From positions 27,285,615-27,349,614 of the forward strand of contig OZ024940.1 of the NCBI GenBank assembly GCA_964017235.1: 64,000 nt of DNA. Direction: 5' to 3'. Shown one piece after another: positions 10,986 through 21,975 of the stretch. The DNA is from Sabellastarte sp. h YS-2021 (Eukaryota; Annelida; Polychaeta; Sabellida; Sabellidae). Numbering within the stretch: position 1 is the stretch's first letter; each line of letters opens with the position of its first letter. A model generated the notes under the pieces. The model did not search any database and had not been told where the DNA came from. It saw nothing but the letters and a program-made list of their open reading frames with translations. The translations under genes were made by a program, and so were the position numbers.

Positions 10986-12060
10986 TCCAGCCTTCAGAAG
11001 CTTTATCAGTCCGGACTATATTCTTGTACCGACCATACTTACTGCAGAAGATGTCACAAAAGCAGTCCCTGAACCCACGGCTACAGATACAGTAAATAAC
11101 AAAGTTGACTGCAGAATTGACTGCAAGGAGAGCGTCTGTAAACTCACGAATACCTTTAACCAAGTAACTGGCTTCCACATAGCCATAGTCAAAGATTGTT
11201 GTTATAATAGCATCTGGAGTGACGCAGACTACAAACACCAGGATGACCACGATCAGCATGAAGGTGATCCAGTTCTTGGCGGTCATCTTCTTGCCCTGGA
11301 TGCGTTCTTTCTGGAGGGCACGGATGATGCAGGTATTGAGCACAATGAGAACACAGAGTGGAATCACCGACCTCAACAGGTTGATGATCCAAGAATAGGA
11401 CAGCATCATATATTTAATCCGGAAAAGAGAGGTGAGTCCGATCTCATAGCAGGAGATATTCTCCACTGGGTTGAACCTGTGCACCTTTTTGTATCTGAGT
11501 AGGGATGGTATAGTCACCACACTCATGGAGATGAACGCCACGATGCTGATGATGCGAGCCCGCTCCATCGTGCACATCAGCTTGGCCCGTGTCGGTAAGC
11601 ACACGCATATGAACCTGTCCACGCCCACGCACACAGTCAACCAAGACGACACACAGACAGATGCATTGAAGATGTAGTGAGATATTGGATACATGTATCC
11701 CATCATTGCATTGGCTGCCTCTGGGTTTTTCCTCATTAGTATAGAGACGATGAAATAGAGCAAGTCATTCAGCAGCTTTATGATGTCGGCGACGGCTAGT
11801 GTCCGCAGGTAGGTGTTGGTGCTGGAAGCCATTTTACGGTGTGACAGGACGATTAGCACCAAGGTGTTTCCTGTCAGACCTATGGAACATAGGACTGGAT
11901 AAAAGACCAGTCCAGTCAGAAACTGTGCCTGTCTGTAAAAACTCTCGTACGGGTCAGTGAGATTGGTGGCGACAGATTCAATGCACGAACTGTTGTCAAC
12001 CATGGCATCAGGCGGCACTATGACACGTGACACTGCAGTGGGCGTGTCTGACACCTCCAT
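10939..12060 (-). CDS. Class A neuropeptide-type GPCR, FMRFamide-receptor-like, single exon
   Basis: A 373-residue seven-helix receptor in one uninterrupted exon, expected in the plasma membrane and coupled to a G protein. The first ~46 residues are extracellular with N-glycosylation sites at N23 and N33. Helices lie at about 49-72 (G64-N65), 84-107 (LAVAD with D92), 122-150 (DRF at 148-150), 168-188, 219-247 (P234), 264-290 (TPD at 281-283) and 304-325. The end of helix 7 reads NSAVNFVIY (315-323), replacing NPxxY, a form common in FMRFamide/peptide receptors. N201 and C204 lie in extracellular loop 2, and C333, C335 and C339 after helix 8 are palmitoylation candidates. I see no Cys at the outer end of helix 3, so the usual loop-2 disulfide may be absent. 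Start: first Met, with another Met at 20. The last ~8-14 residues and the stop come from the adjacent minisatellite. The ligand cannot be read from the sequence; other amidated peptides are possible. Confidence 0.88.
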   Translation of the reverse strand: MEVSDTPTAVSRVIVPPDAMVDNSSCIESVATNLTDPYESFYRQAQFLTGLVFYPVLCSIGLTGNTLVLIVLSHRKMASSTNTYLRTLAVADIIKLLNDLLYFIVSILMRKNPEAANAMMGYMYPISHYIFNASVCVSSWLTVCVGVDRFICVCLPTRAKLMCTMERARIISIVAFISMSVVTIPSLLRYKKVHRFNPVENISCYEIGLTSLFRIKYMMLSYSWIINLLRSVIPLCVLIVLNTCIIRALQKERIQGKKMTAKNWITFMLIVVILVFVVCVTPDAIITTIFDYGYVEASYLVKGIREFTDALLAVNSAVNFVIYCICSRGFRDCFCDIFCSKYGRYKNIVRTDKASEGWNTARQSQIRANQVEA

Positions 12061-13309
12061 CTGAAAGTATACAGCAAGTTTAAATATTCAGACAGAATTT
12101 ATACTGGATGTACAAAAACTGGGCATGCACTTTTGTTCTCTTTGATTAAATCTGAGTTCTTTTGCCATTAACATTCATGAACTGAGTTTCGGCTTAATAT
12201 TAAACTTAGGGGTGATCGATGTTTTTCTCACATTTTTATTGCCATCATCTGAAAAACAAAAATGTCTTAGGAAAGATTCTTTTGTTAATCTGAATTTGTG
12301 CAAAAAAGTGGACTGGACAAGTAGATTTAAAACAAATATCAGCTGAGTTTTGACAAAGACCTGTAACTTTTTATGAAAACTGAAGTTTAAATACAAAGCT
12401 TCTTACAGATAGAAACAACTATAGCTTGTCAACAAGTAAAAGTCAGGGAGGCTTTGTGAGACCTATTGTTGCTTTGAATAGTTGATGACTTTCCTCAAAA
12501 CATCTAGGAACAACTGCAATACTTCTGTGCTGACTCTGTGCTTGCTGCTGTTACCTCTAGGTCTGTGTAGGACACCTTACCAGGACCCCCCCCCCCCCCC
12601 CCCCCAGTTACAGACTATTCCCGGAGGTCGTTACAAACTGGCCAGCCAACCTTTTCCACGTTCTACTTTGTGTCTTTTTAAATCATTGATGACTCTGACC
12701 TAAATTTCAAAAGCTCGAGATTATCAGGCTTACAGAGTCCATTATGGAGATGTTTCTGAGCTAAATTAGTCAGATGTTATTAAAACTGTGAAATCTATTT
12801 GCTCACCTACTTCAAAGATGCCTAGTTATGCAATTAATTAGAGTAGAAATTGGACTTAGAATAATAAGGAAAAAAGGTTGCTGAAAGTAGCAGAAAGGCA
12901 GGGATACTAGATCCCATATTCAGGTCAGTAGACAAGACATGGGCAATTGTCATAAATAACATGACAACTAGCAACTCAGGGAACTTTAATCAGTGGCAGT
13001 AGTGTTCAGAGCCGGATTGGTGGACTGTGCTTCTGCAGGCCTTATTTAGAGGGGAGAGGGAGGAGGGGGGGGGGGGGCTTGTGGTGAAGTTGTGTATTTA
13101 GTACAAGAAACATCATGGGACTTACAGTGTTACTGTAATTAGGGGGACTGACAAATGAACAACATAATTACACTGGATCAGCGTTTTCACTGATGATAAA
13201 GATTAATTCAATCACTCACATTACAAGTGAGTGAAGACCTGAAGTATATATTTTGTAAAGAGAATTGAAAGTTGAGCATAAAACTGAGTGAAAAATATCA
13301 AGTTTGAAA
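12061..13309. other. Upstream flank of the GPCR; no other gene seen
   Basis: This should hold the receptor's promoter and 5' UTR (minus strand), but I cannot point to a TATA box or a splice site with confidence. C- and G-runs at 12587-12605 and 13061-13078 are low complexity. The plus-strand frame at 12482-12703 reads through the C-run as poly-Pro and is not a gene. Confidence 0.5.
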
Positions 13310-14200
13310 CAACCCAGTAAACATTTTAAATATTTTTGAAAGGTTTAAACGTTTACAAAAGGTGTTACTGAACATTTCCCAGTAAACGTTTACATTGTAA
13401 TGTTTAACATACCTTACATAAACATTCTCTATGCAAATGTGTTGCTCAAAACATTTATTTAACGTCTATAAAAAACTTAAGAAACTGGGGTTTGACTGGA
13501 AATGTTTTTAAACATTTATAAAACAGCTGAAAAACTGAAGGTTATGTTGGAAATGTTTTTCAAACATTCATCATTCAATGTATGATAAACAATATAGATA
13601 AAACATTCAAAAAACTGTATTATAAATAATTAAAATATTTGCTCTGAAAACATTTTACTAACATTCTGTAGCAACTGGGTTTCATACCCACCAATTTAAA
13701 ACACTATTTGAAAATGTTTTCTATCAAATGTTTGGACAACATTCTATTACAAATGATTTCTGTAAGCATTTTAGTCAGAATGCTTAGTAAACGTTTATCT
13801 TCAAGCATTTGCAAATCAAGATGGCGGTGAGCAATAATAGGAGATTTTAGAGAACTTGGTCAAAAATTACCCCACATGCAATACCTAAAAGTATGAATTG
13901 ACTGGGAGCACCATTTTTCAGCCACTATCTGATAATTTTAGACATAAAAATAATATTGTAAAACAGGTTGAATTTGACCCCTTGACCTCAATTTAGGTTA
14001 CCATTCTGCAATGGTGAAGTAAAGTACATTGTAATTTTCATTTGTAAAGTTTTTGTCATTAAATGTTTAGTAAATGGTGTACATGAAACATTTTGAAAAC
14101 CTTATACCCATTATTTTTTAACCTTTACCAATCGTTTCCTTTTGAACATTTACAAGCCTCAAAAAATGTTTACACTGTAAACATTTGAAATTAGGTCACA
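13310..14200. repeat. AACATTT/AAACGTTT-word element
   Basis: About 30 copies in both orientations of the words AACATTT, AAATGTTT, AAACGTTT and GTTTACA lie across ~900 bp, with GTAAACGTTTAC near the left and TGTTTACACTGTAAACATTT near the right end. The ends are roughly inverted (CAGTAAACATTTTAAA against TTTACACTGTAAACATTTG). A middle part (about 13810-14040) is free of the words. This is likely another non-autonomous element whose arms are built from one short word, as at 5222-7175. No coding capacity. Confidence 0.5.
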
Positions 14201-15162
14201 CACCCTGCCAAGGAAGTAATGGAACACAATCCGTTATTTATGATTATCCTATATTATACGAGAGCCCGCGACACCGACTGTCTTAAAACCCCCTGTCAAC
14301 AAGACCTGTTGTGAGTTGTTTGATGAGAGGTTTCTCCATTCTCGCCATGTTATCACACTTAATTGGGATGCTAGCAATCCCGCACAGCCTTGACTCAGCC
14401 TTGTTACCCGATTCAAAAGTAGACCAAACAACTAGCAAAGTAGCAATTCCTAATTTTTGTCATAACACACTGTAACATAATTATTTCATTTTTCCATCAA
14501 TTCACTGACACTTAAGATTCCACTTAATGTCTCAAGCTACACCAAAGTTTTGTTTTAAATCTTGCATTTTGTTACTCTGTTTACATGCAAAAAATCTGGA
14601 TAAGAATTTTATCTGCCAATAAAGATCTTGCGAGCCTTTGACAGGGTCCCTGCAATAAAGTGAGAATCTAGCAGTCACTCATCCCTAGCTGTCTTATTTT
14701 GAGCCAAACTTAAGTCAAAAGCATTCTGTGAATGTAAACTGAATGAAATATCAAGGTTTTGAGAGATCGCTTAGATTTGAGGAAAATGAAGAGGGGATTA
14801 GTGAGTTGAGAGCTGTTGTAAATGCTTCACATAGTACAGGAGATACCTGTCACACTGTTGATGCACTTACTGGCTGTTAAAGGACCACACAGAACAGTCA
14901 GGACTTTATGGGAGACATCGGCCATAACCCGGCCATTATGGCGCAGATTTCTGGACTCAAGTGGGACATCAAGACTTTGGGACAAGATAGAGAGTGGCAT
15001 AAAGGGGCCGTCAGACTTGTCTGGACAAAGAAGAACATGAATAAAGTTTCCGGCAAAACAGCAAACATGAAATGTAGTATAGAAATGATGTGACATTCAG
15101 GTGGTAGAAATTGGTAGAAATTCAGGTGGTTTTATGTGATTCTCACAAGGTTGAAAGATAAT
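14201..15162. other. Unassigned intergenic DNA
   Basis: Several short frames on both strands (14249-15096) overlap one another with no recognisable domain. A small local duplication of GGTAGAAATT lies at about 15102-15121. Confidence 0.45.
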
Positions 15163-15570
15163 AAAAACACTTGGAGAGCGCAGACCTCCGCCAAGGGAGC
15201 TCAATTGGGATCACTCCCAATATATATTTTCATGGATCCAGACAGTGATCCAGATTACTCCCAAAATCTAATCACTTGTTCCTTGTCCCATTTAGGACAT
15301 ATCCTGAAAATTTCATCAAAATCGGTCCATAACTTTTTGAGTTATCTGTCTTTAGAAATTACATTTCATGGATCCGGAAGATCCAGATAGTGATCCGGAT
15401 CACTTCCAAAATTGAATCATTTCTTTCCTTTATTTTTTCAGACATATCCTGAAAATTTCATCAAAACCCGTTCATAAGTTTTTGAGTTATCTTGTTCAGA
15501 AACAAACTCACAAAGTCACAAACCCACAAACAAACCCAGGCGAAAACATAACCTTTCTCAGTGGAAGCAA
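15163..15570 (+). mobile_element. GATCC-type repeat, single dimer copy
   Basis: It opens GAGAGCGCAGACCTCCGCCA and closes near GGCGAAAACATAACC. Between lie two related ~145 bp halves. Each has GATCC-rich starts (ATCCAGATTACTCCCAAAA; ATCCGGATCACTTCCAAAA), then ACATATCCTGAAAATTTCAT, then TTTTTGAGTTATC. The same dimer recurs at 55420-55808 and expanded at 60645-62410. The frame at 15136-15390 reads the repeat and is not a gene. Widespread repeats of this wording are known in marine invertebrates and fish (my recollection, not checked). Confidence 0.75.
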
Positions 15571-16003
15571 CAATAGCACTAGGAGTGCAGTAAGAGGGCT
15601 TAGACTCACACAGATATGTTGATACCAGCAGGTTTGAGGGTGGGGAAAGACCACCTGTCTTTTCCGTTTAGTGGGGTCACCTGGTATGGTGCCTTCACCA
15701 AGCCAATTGCACTATGCTGAACTACACATTCTGGACACTGTGGTTGGGTTGATGATGTAGTGTCTAGAGGCAGGGGTGGAGTTCAGGGCTTTGAGTAATG
15801 CTGAATACTTCTGTAGAATTCATACATTCTTTGCCTGATTGATCTTTCCACATTCATAGCAATTGATAATGTAAATAGGTCAATGTAAATAGGTCAATTT
15901 ATTGGATGAACTTTTTAGAGAAGAAACTTTTGTTTCTTCCTTCTTTTGAATTTCTGGACATTTTATTCCGAAAAATATTTCCACTAGTTTACATTATTTT
16001 ACT
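15571..16003. other. Unassigned intergenic DNA
   Basis: No gene or repeat family seen, apart from a small direct duplication of AATGTAAATAGGTCAAT near 15869-15900. Confidence 0.45.
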
Positions 16004-16234
16004 AAGGCCATGGTGGCAGAGTGGTAACACTCTCCCCTCACACCTCTGAGGCTGGGATTCGGTTCCCGGCAAGGCCTCAAGTGGGAAAGCTGGTAGTTGC
16101 TTGCCGTTGGTCGGCAGTTTACAGTACAGAACCTTGACCAACTGTATGTACTGGTTTCCTCTGCCCTTCCAACTACCCGTCATGATATGACCTGTACAGT
16201 GTTGAAAGTGACGTAAAACCCCCAAATAAATAAA
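16004..16234 (+). mobile_element. SINE-A, full length
   Basis: Plus-strand copy with the complete head (ATGGTGGCAGAGTGGTAACA; B box GGGATTCGGTTCCCGG), the body and a CCCAAATAAATAAAG tail. Its tail end abuts the inverted-repeat element that follows. The 90-codon minus-strand frame across it is a shadow. Confidence 0.9.
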
Positions 16235-17072
16235 GACTTTGGTCTTAGCTAGGTCTGGCACTTAAATTGATTTCACAAAGGGGTGACTTAGCTAAGTCCA
16301 AGCTTATCAAATAACCACAGTGGTTTTCTGTGTCATATGACCTTTTATATCCTTCATTTGATGCATTTTTTCTAAGGATAAGTGCTGTTTGCAAATAGAA
16401 AACCTTGTTACATCATATAAAATTCCCAAAGACTACTTCAGTAAGGTATTCTGTATAATTATACTTTATTTACAGCCATTTCAAATTCTGAAGTGGAGAA
16501 AAGTTTATGGCGGCCATGTTTAAGTCCTCTTTACAAAATTTAAGCCCACTACCAACCAGTCTTAAAGATGAGTCCACTGACTTAGCAATTTCAATTACTT
16601 AGCTGCTTTGTGAAATCCGCTAAGTCTAAGACCGCAGACTTAACATTCTGTTGACAAAATTTAAGCCCAAAGTCTTAAATTTAAGTCTAAATCTGGACTT
16701 AAGTCCCTTTGTGAAATCGGCCCCAGGTTTCACAAAGCAGCAAACTCTAAGCTTTTTTTCTAAGTCTAGGGTTCAAAGTTAAGTCCACCTGCGAGTGGGA
16801 TTTAGACAAGACAAGATTTGCCATTCCAAAACAGCGCTTATCATAAGATAAGATATGTCAAGTGAAGGATATATGTCACCAGTAATTTATTTTGAATAGA
16901 AATGAAAGGTCACATGACACAGAAAAACCACTGTGGTTATTTCACGAGCTTGGACTGAGCTAAGTCACCCTTTGTGAAATCCATTTAAGTCCCAGACCTA
17001 GCTAAGACCAAAGTCTTAGATTTAAGTCCAAAAAATAAGCTAAGTGTAAGACCCTTTGTGGAACCAGCCCAT
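16235..17072. mobile_element. Two joined CTTAAGTC-word MITEs
   Basis: 16235-16725 is an inverted copy of the 6621-7175 element. It has the same core (AGCTTATCAAATAACCACAG, TATGGCGGCCATGTTTAAG) and ends GTCCCTTTGTGAAATCGGCC. Its left end is degraded but keeps TGATTTCACAAAGGGG. 16721-17072 is a shorter relative starting GGTTTCACAAAGCAGC and ending ACCCTTTGTGGAACCAGCCC, with its own copy of ATTTCACGAGCTTGGACT. The two share the junction sequence GGCCCCAGG. No coding capacity. 17073-17401 has no feature I can name. Confidence 0.75.
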
Positions 17073-17401
17073 GGACTCAAGGCACTGTCAGACATGTCCT
17101 TACTGGACAAGTACAGTCCATGCTGTAGTGACTAACAATCCCTTAATTGACAGGTAGAGCCTTAGAGATGACCATTTAATCATATCACTGAGGTTATTTT
17201 GTCTGCCAAATGAAATAAAACCTACTGACAGAAGATAATCATTTTAAAGTGGTCATCCTGTACCTAGAATCAAGTTCAGATATTGTTAATGTCAGATATG
17301 TAATAGAATATTACAAAATGCTTGACAGGACTTTGTCATATTTCAGGGCCCACAGACAACACTATCTGCCCAGGGTTCATGTGATGAATCACCTTCTCAA
17401 A

Positions 17402-17735
17402 TATTATTATTATTATTTTATTATTATGTATTTATACTCAGTGCAATATCTCCATATACTACAGGACTCAAAGCGCTATTTAACCCATCCGACTGCACAG
17501 GTACAGCCCCAACTCAAAGTAACTGACATTTCCCCTAACTGGAAAATAGAGTCTCAAGGATGACCAATCAACGTCCTTGAGGTTCTTTAACCTGCCATTG
17601 GGGATAGGACCCAATGACAGAGGACCGCCATTTTAACTGGTCATTTGAGCAACTATGTATCTCCCTGTACCTGGGATTGAACCCACGTCCTCTGAGTTCC
17701 TAGACAAGTGTGTTACCCGCTAGGTCACAGTGGCA
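17402..17735 (-). mobile_element. SINE-B, full length
   Basis: Minus-strand SINE-B: head GCCACTGTGACCTAGCGGGT with B-box region GTGGGTTCAATCCCAGG, the family body, and tail GAGTATAAATACATAATAAT followed by an ATA microsatellite (17399-17428 on plus). The body closely matches the copies at 19719 and 37256. Confidence 0.88.
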
Positions 17736-17794
17736 GATGTTGGACATACAGTAAATATAATTACTTCAGATTGAAAGAGAGAAAGTCAAAGCTG

Positions 17795-17925
17795 CAGTTT
17801 TATGTCTGGTTTGACAACCAGGGTCATTTGTGGGAGTCTAACCCACACAGAGGTGACAGCCTCTGATTAGATGGCAAAGCTGCTGACCACTAAGTTACCG
17901 AAGGCCACAGATTGACAAAGAGCTT
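17795..17925 (-). mobile_element. tRNA-like SINE head of a third family
   Basis: On the minus strand, GGTAACTTAGTGGTCAGCAG resembles an A box and TGTGGGTTAGACTCCCACA a B box with a self-pairing arm, as in a tRNA T arm. Spacing between the two is close to that in a tRNA. Body and tail are not clear. This could be a tRNA pseudogene or a decayed SINE; I see no intact cloverleaf. Confidence 0.45.
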
Positions 17926-18479
17926 AAGTCAGCTCAGTTATACTGTAAATATTAACACTTTAGATTTAGCAAGAGCTTAATAAGAACCCACAGGGAAACC
18001 CAGTATGATGAGACTGATGGAATTTCATTTAGGTCACTAAAATGCTGACTTGCAGCCAAGATATATTGCAGACCTGGCGGGGCAGAACTCTGGGAATTGT
18101 CTGGGACTTCAGATCTTTTATTTTCAGACTGTATTCACTGAAAGGCTACATTTACGTTGAAACTTCATTCTATGCTCATATCCACAACTGAAATGTTTGA
18201 GATTTAAAGCGATTGAATTTATTCCGGCCACAGGTAACAATCTGATTTGAAGTTCTCATCTCAGCCAAGTGCACGTTTCTTGGCTCTCACGAGTTCGGAC
18301 TATGTTGTCTGTCCGTTTGTTATGTTGTATGTTGTGTATTCTTCACACTCTGAGATTGAGCTATTGGACAGTGGTGTTCTCTGTCAAAATCTTTCAGACA
18401 ACTTTGGATGAGAGGACTTAAGGGTGGGGTTTACATCTACTTCAACCAGCGAAGCTCATCATATCAGGGCAGAATCTGG

Positions 18480-18534
18480 GTAAATCCCACAATCTTGCTG
18501 TGAGATGGATTCGAACCTACAGCTATAGAACTGA
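18480..18534 (-). mobile_element. tRNA-like fragment hit by SINE-A
   Basis: The minus strand carries GTAGGTTCGAATCCATCTC, a strong B-box match. The SINE-A that follows is inserted a few bases beyond it and splits this older sequence. Confidence 0.4.
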
Positions 18535-18548
18535 GGGCCAAGTGTTTA

Positions 18549-18746
18549 TTTATTTATTTGGGGTTTTACGTCGCTTTCAACACTGTACAGGTCATATCAC
18601 AACGGGTAGTTGGAAGGGCAGAGGAAACCAGTACATATAGTTCGTTAGGGTTCTGTACTGTAAACTGCCGACTAACGGCAAGCAACTACCAAGCCTCAGA
18701 GGTGGGGGGCGAGAGTGTTACCACTCTACCACCGTGGCCCCTAAGG
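18549..18746 (-). mobile_element. SINE-A with perfect 14 bp target duplication
   Basis: The duplication GGGCCAAGTGTTTA flanks the element at 18535-18548 and 18747-18760 with no mismatch, so this is a comparatively recent insertion. The copy carries a ~35 bp internal deletion around the B box (CAACTACCAAGCCTCAGAGG on plus, where other copies have the TTTCCCACTTGAGGCC segment). Confidence 0.93.
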
Positions 18747-18760
18747 GGGCCAAGTGTTTA

Positions 18761-19718
18761 CCATTTTTTTTGGTATCAATGTGTGAGTTTTATCTGAGAC
18801 CCTGCATTGTTGGAAGCAGATATTTTGTTATGGCACAGACTACAATAAATCCTTTAGTGGGTGACATCACACCACAATAGTACATATTTTTACTAAAAAT
18901 ATTGTAGTTAGATTTAAATAGAATTTGACAAATATATGTTCAGGTTTTCACAGGCACCACATATTTGGTGTAAATATTTATGTTTTAACAATAAAATCAT
19001 CCGAGTAGCTTTTGGAAAAGCTAGCTAATATTACAGGCATCACACATTTTGTGTAAATATTTGTGTTTTAACAGTAATAACATCCAACTAGCTGGCCAAT
19101 AAAGACATGAAACATTGTGTAAAAAAATTCACTATTGTTCCATAGAAGGTGCTTATTCTGTAAAATCTTATTTAATGATGCCAGAACTTCCATGACTTTC
19201 AGACTTTTTATACTGTGTTTCACCCTCCGTAATGTACACTCATATTTTTGCCCTTCTGGGCAGGTTTTTTTACAGGCAGTTGTAAAATACATCCATCAGT
19301 GACATGACATAACCCACTCTTTCCACCATTAGGCAGGTATCACCGGCCAGCAGATGTCCTTCTAATGGAAAGCTGACAAGCTTTTGTCAAGGTTACAGTG
19401 GGTGTATCTCACTGTCATCGGCTTTACAGGGACAAACAAACCTTTTTCTGGCAAAAAAGGGACAGAAATGCTTGTTTCAATGTGAATTGCTGAAAGGGGC
19501 TGTCCCACTGACACCAATTATTGAAGATCCTCTCAGAAATAGTGTATTTTTTTCCTTTCTGATCATTCCAGAGGAAAAGTGAGACAAGTTGGACAGAAAT
19601 TACTCTCTGACTGGGAACCTGTTACACCCTGCCAAACATTGGACAGTGTTCCAATGACAGTAACAAAGAGAGATAAGTGTCAGCTTAGATACTTGTACAA
19701 ACTTCCGAAGCAACATCT
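18761..19718. other. Unassigned intergenic DNA
   Basis: A diverged ~115 bp tandem pair (ATTTGGTGTAAATATTTATG near 18963; TTTTGTGTAAATATTTGTG near 19048) is the only structure seen. The minus-strand frame at 19068-19292 has no recognisable domain. Confidence 0.4.
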
Positions 19719-20037
19719 ACCACTGTGGCCTAGCGGATAACACACTTGTCTAGGAACTCAGAGGACGTGGGTTCAAACCCAGCTATAGGCAGATACATAG
19801 TGGCTCGGATGACCACTTAAAATGGCAGTCCTCTGTCATTGGGTCCTATCCCTAGTTGCAAGCTAAAGAACCGCAAGGACGTTGATAAATGGTCATCCTG
19901 GAGCCTCTATCTACCAGTTAGGGGAATGTCAGTTACTTGTGAGTTGGGGGCTGTACCTGTACAGTCGGATTGGTTAAAATAGCGCTTTGAGTCCTGTAGT
20001 ATATGGAGATATTGCGCTGAGTATAAATACACAATTA
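19719..20037 (+). mobile_element. SINE-B, full length
   Basis: Head ACCACTGTGGCCTAGCGGAT with B-box region GTGGGTTCAAACCCAGC, body with CATTGGGTCCTATCCCTAG and GGGGAATGTCAGTTACTTG, and tail TTGCGCTGAGTATAAATACA. A weak ACAACAT-like similarity flanks it, but I do not call a target duplication. Confidence 0.88.
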
Positions 20038-20552
20038 CAACATGAGAAATCCTGAGAAACACAACTAGACTGATAATATCCAGGAACTGCACCTCAAAAT
20101 TAATTCTTACCGATGACTGAATGTTCTGATCACCATTGCTGTGAAATTGTTTCAAATTTTGGGTTCAATGTATCCGTACAAGTCCCTGAACTTCGATCTA
20201 GTTTGACAGTCAAAACAACATGTTCAAAACCAGTTAAAACGCAGAAATCTGATGTAAAATCTTGTTACTTTGCTAAAATTATAGTGGAATTATAAAATCC
20301 ATGCATATTTTGAATAAATTCTGCCATATTTTCAAAACAAACCAGGTTTTTTATGCATGGGTAAAATAGGATCCGTTGGGATGTGGTGTGATGTTGGTGA
20401 TTTCTATACATTTTTGCAAAGTCTGAATTTCAGACGTTTGAACCAAACTTCGTATTCGGGGGAGTAAACAAACAAACTCTCAAACTGAATTGTCATGAAT
20501 TTGTCTCTGAGATTCTGCACAAATGTCACTAAACCATTTTTTACCCATTCTA
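20038..20552. other. Unassigned intergenic DNA
   Basis: AT-rich, with no supported gene or repeat. Confidence 0.4.
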
Positions 20553-20727
20553 AAGCCTCTCTTACATCCGTCTTACATCCGTCGTATGTGTACAGGCACG
20601 TAAGTGTGCTGCAAAAATATGCGAGCTTGATATTTTGTTATAAAATCGCAAGTGTAGCTTAAGTGTCCCTTTTTTTTCTCTGTAACCAGGACGTACATGC
20701 ACGTACAGTGGGATGTAAGAGAGGCTT
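20553..20727. mobile_element. Short MITE with perfect 17 bp inverted ends
   Basis: AAGCCTCTCTTACATCC at 20553-20569 is exactly inverted at 20711-20727. The 175 bp interior has CGT-rich words (ACGTACATGCACGTACAG) and no coding capacity. The transposase family is unclear. Confidence 0.75.
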
Positions 20728-21292
20728 AAGTTGTTTAGGAATGTCAGTACGGTGATGTGAAACAGGGGTGTAAGTATTTGCTGACTTGCGGCTATACAAT
20801 CCTGTTAAATTTAGATTTATGGAAAAAATATATAGATAATAAATCAACATATTGGCATGGCAGGTAGATTAATTGAATATTTATTGAAATAATTATTTTA
20901 AATTACAATTTCGAAATAATGGATTGATAAAGAATTATGACTTGAGGTATTTATGCATATAAATATATTTATACAATGAGCAATTCAGTCCATAATTCAA
21001 TGTTGTTAAATAGATTTATTTTAAGTAAATTGATAAATGAAAAATCCACGTGTTCACTGTGGGTTTGATTAATCTTTATATTTTATGAAAGATTCTGTTT
21101 AAGTGACTAAGTTTAAGTAACTGTTTAAGTGGTGTTCACACTTCTCCGTTCATTTTCAATACTGATTGATCCAGTCTGTTCGGGGGTATTTGAGTGTCAA
21201 TTCAGGCAAAGCGCCAGGTGCAAAGTATATTTTAGAGTGGCATGCAATAGGGAAACTAAGGTATCTATTTTCAAAAAAAAAACCTAGAATAT
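20728..21292. other. AT-rich DNA, nothing named
   Basis: Strongly AT-rich from 20860 to 21120, with no gene seen. Confidence 0.4.
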
Positions 21293-21456
21293 ATGTGGGA
21301 AAGTTGGTAGTTGCTTACCGATGGTCGGCAGTTTACAGTACAGAACCTTGACCAACTGTATGTACTGGTTTCCTCTGCCCATAAAACTACAAGTAGTGAA
21401 ATGATCTGTACAGTGTCGATGGTGATGTAAAACCCCAAATAAATAAATAAATAAAT
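21293..21456 (+). mobile_element. 5'-truncated SINE-A
   Basis: It begins inside the body at GTGGGAAAGTTGGTAGTTGC and ends with a four-repeat AAATAAATAAATAAATAAAT tail. It belongs to the CCCATAAAACTAC subtype with the copies at 992 and 4828. The tRNA-like head is missing, as expected from incomplete reverse transcription. Confidence 0.85.
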
Positions 21457-21845
21457 CTAATATTTATAATACAAGGAAAATGGACATTTATTGATTTCTT
21501 GTAATAGAGTTTTGTCATGGAAATCCACCGAAATGAGGAGTCTCATTTGTGTCAAAGTGTTGTTTCTTGGTATATTATTCAATTAGAAAACCCAGCTACA
21601 TAATTATCTCAGCCCCGTTCCTCAAGTTAGCTGATCAATAGCAACAAATAAATCCTACTTTCCCAAGGTCAAAAAAATTTACAATCAATTTAAATCTTTT
21701 ACTGTCACAAATAGAAGGTTAAATCTGTGTGTAGTTTGTGTATATTGCAATTTATGCGTGGAAAAATTGTTTTTATTATTTTCAATCTGTTTCCCCATAT
21801 CTGTTCAACCTTTGATCATATTTGTTTATGCAAATTCTTGAATTG

Positions 21846-21908
21846 TGACGTCACATTAAAAACCAATGAGTTTACACGCGGAGATGACGTCATCACCTGA
21901 TGACGTCG
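21846..21908. promoter_or_regulatory. Cluster of CRE-type sites with a CCAAT box
   Basis: TGACGTCA occurs at 21846-21853 and 21885-21892 (inside the palindrome ATGACGTCAT), with TGACGTCG at 21901-21908 and CCAAT at 21863-21867. An E-box-like CACGTG follows at about 21932. CREB/ATF factors bind TGACGTCA (established knowledge). Three such sites in 63 bp are unlikely by chance in AT-rich DNA, and the stretch is locally richer in CpG. Whether it drives a gene is inference. Confidence 0.5.
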
Positions 21909-21975
21909 GCTAGCATGTGTTTTGCAGAGATCCACGTGAGAACCAGAGGAGTTTGTTTTAAACAATGTTTGGTAG

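Noticed and set aside
10906-11502. 198-codon plus-strand open frame
   Set aside because: It is antisense to the GPCR, whose minus-strand frame has seven-helix motifs. Its sequence reflects the complementary codons.
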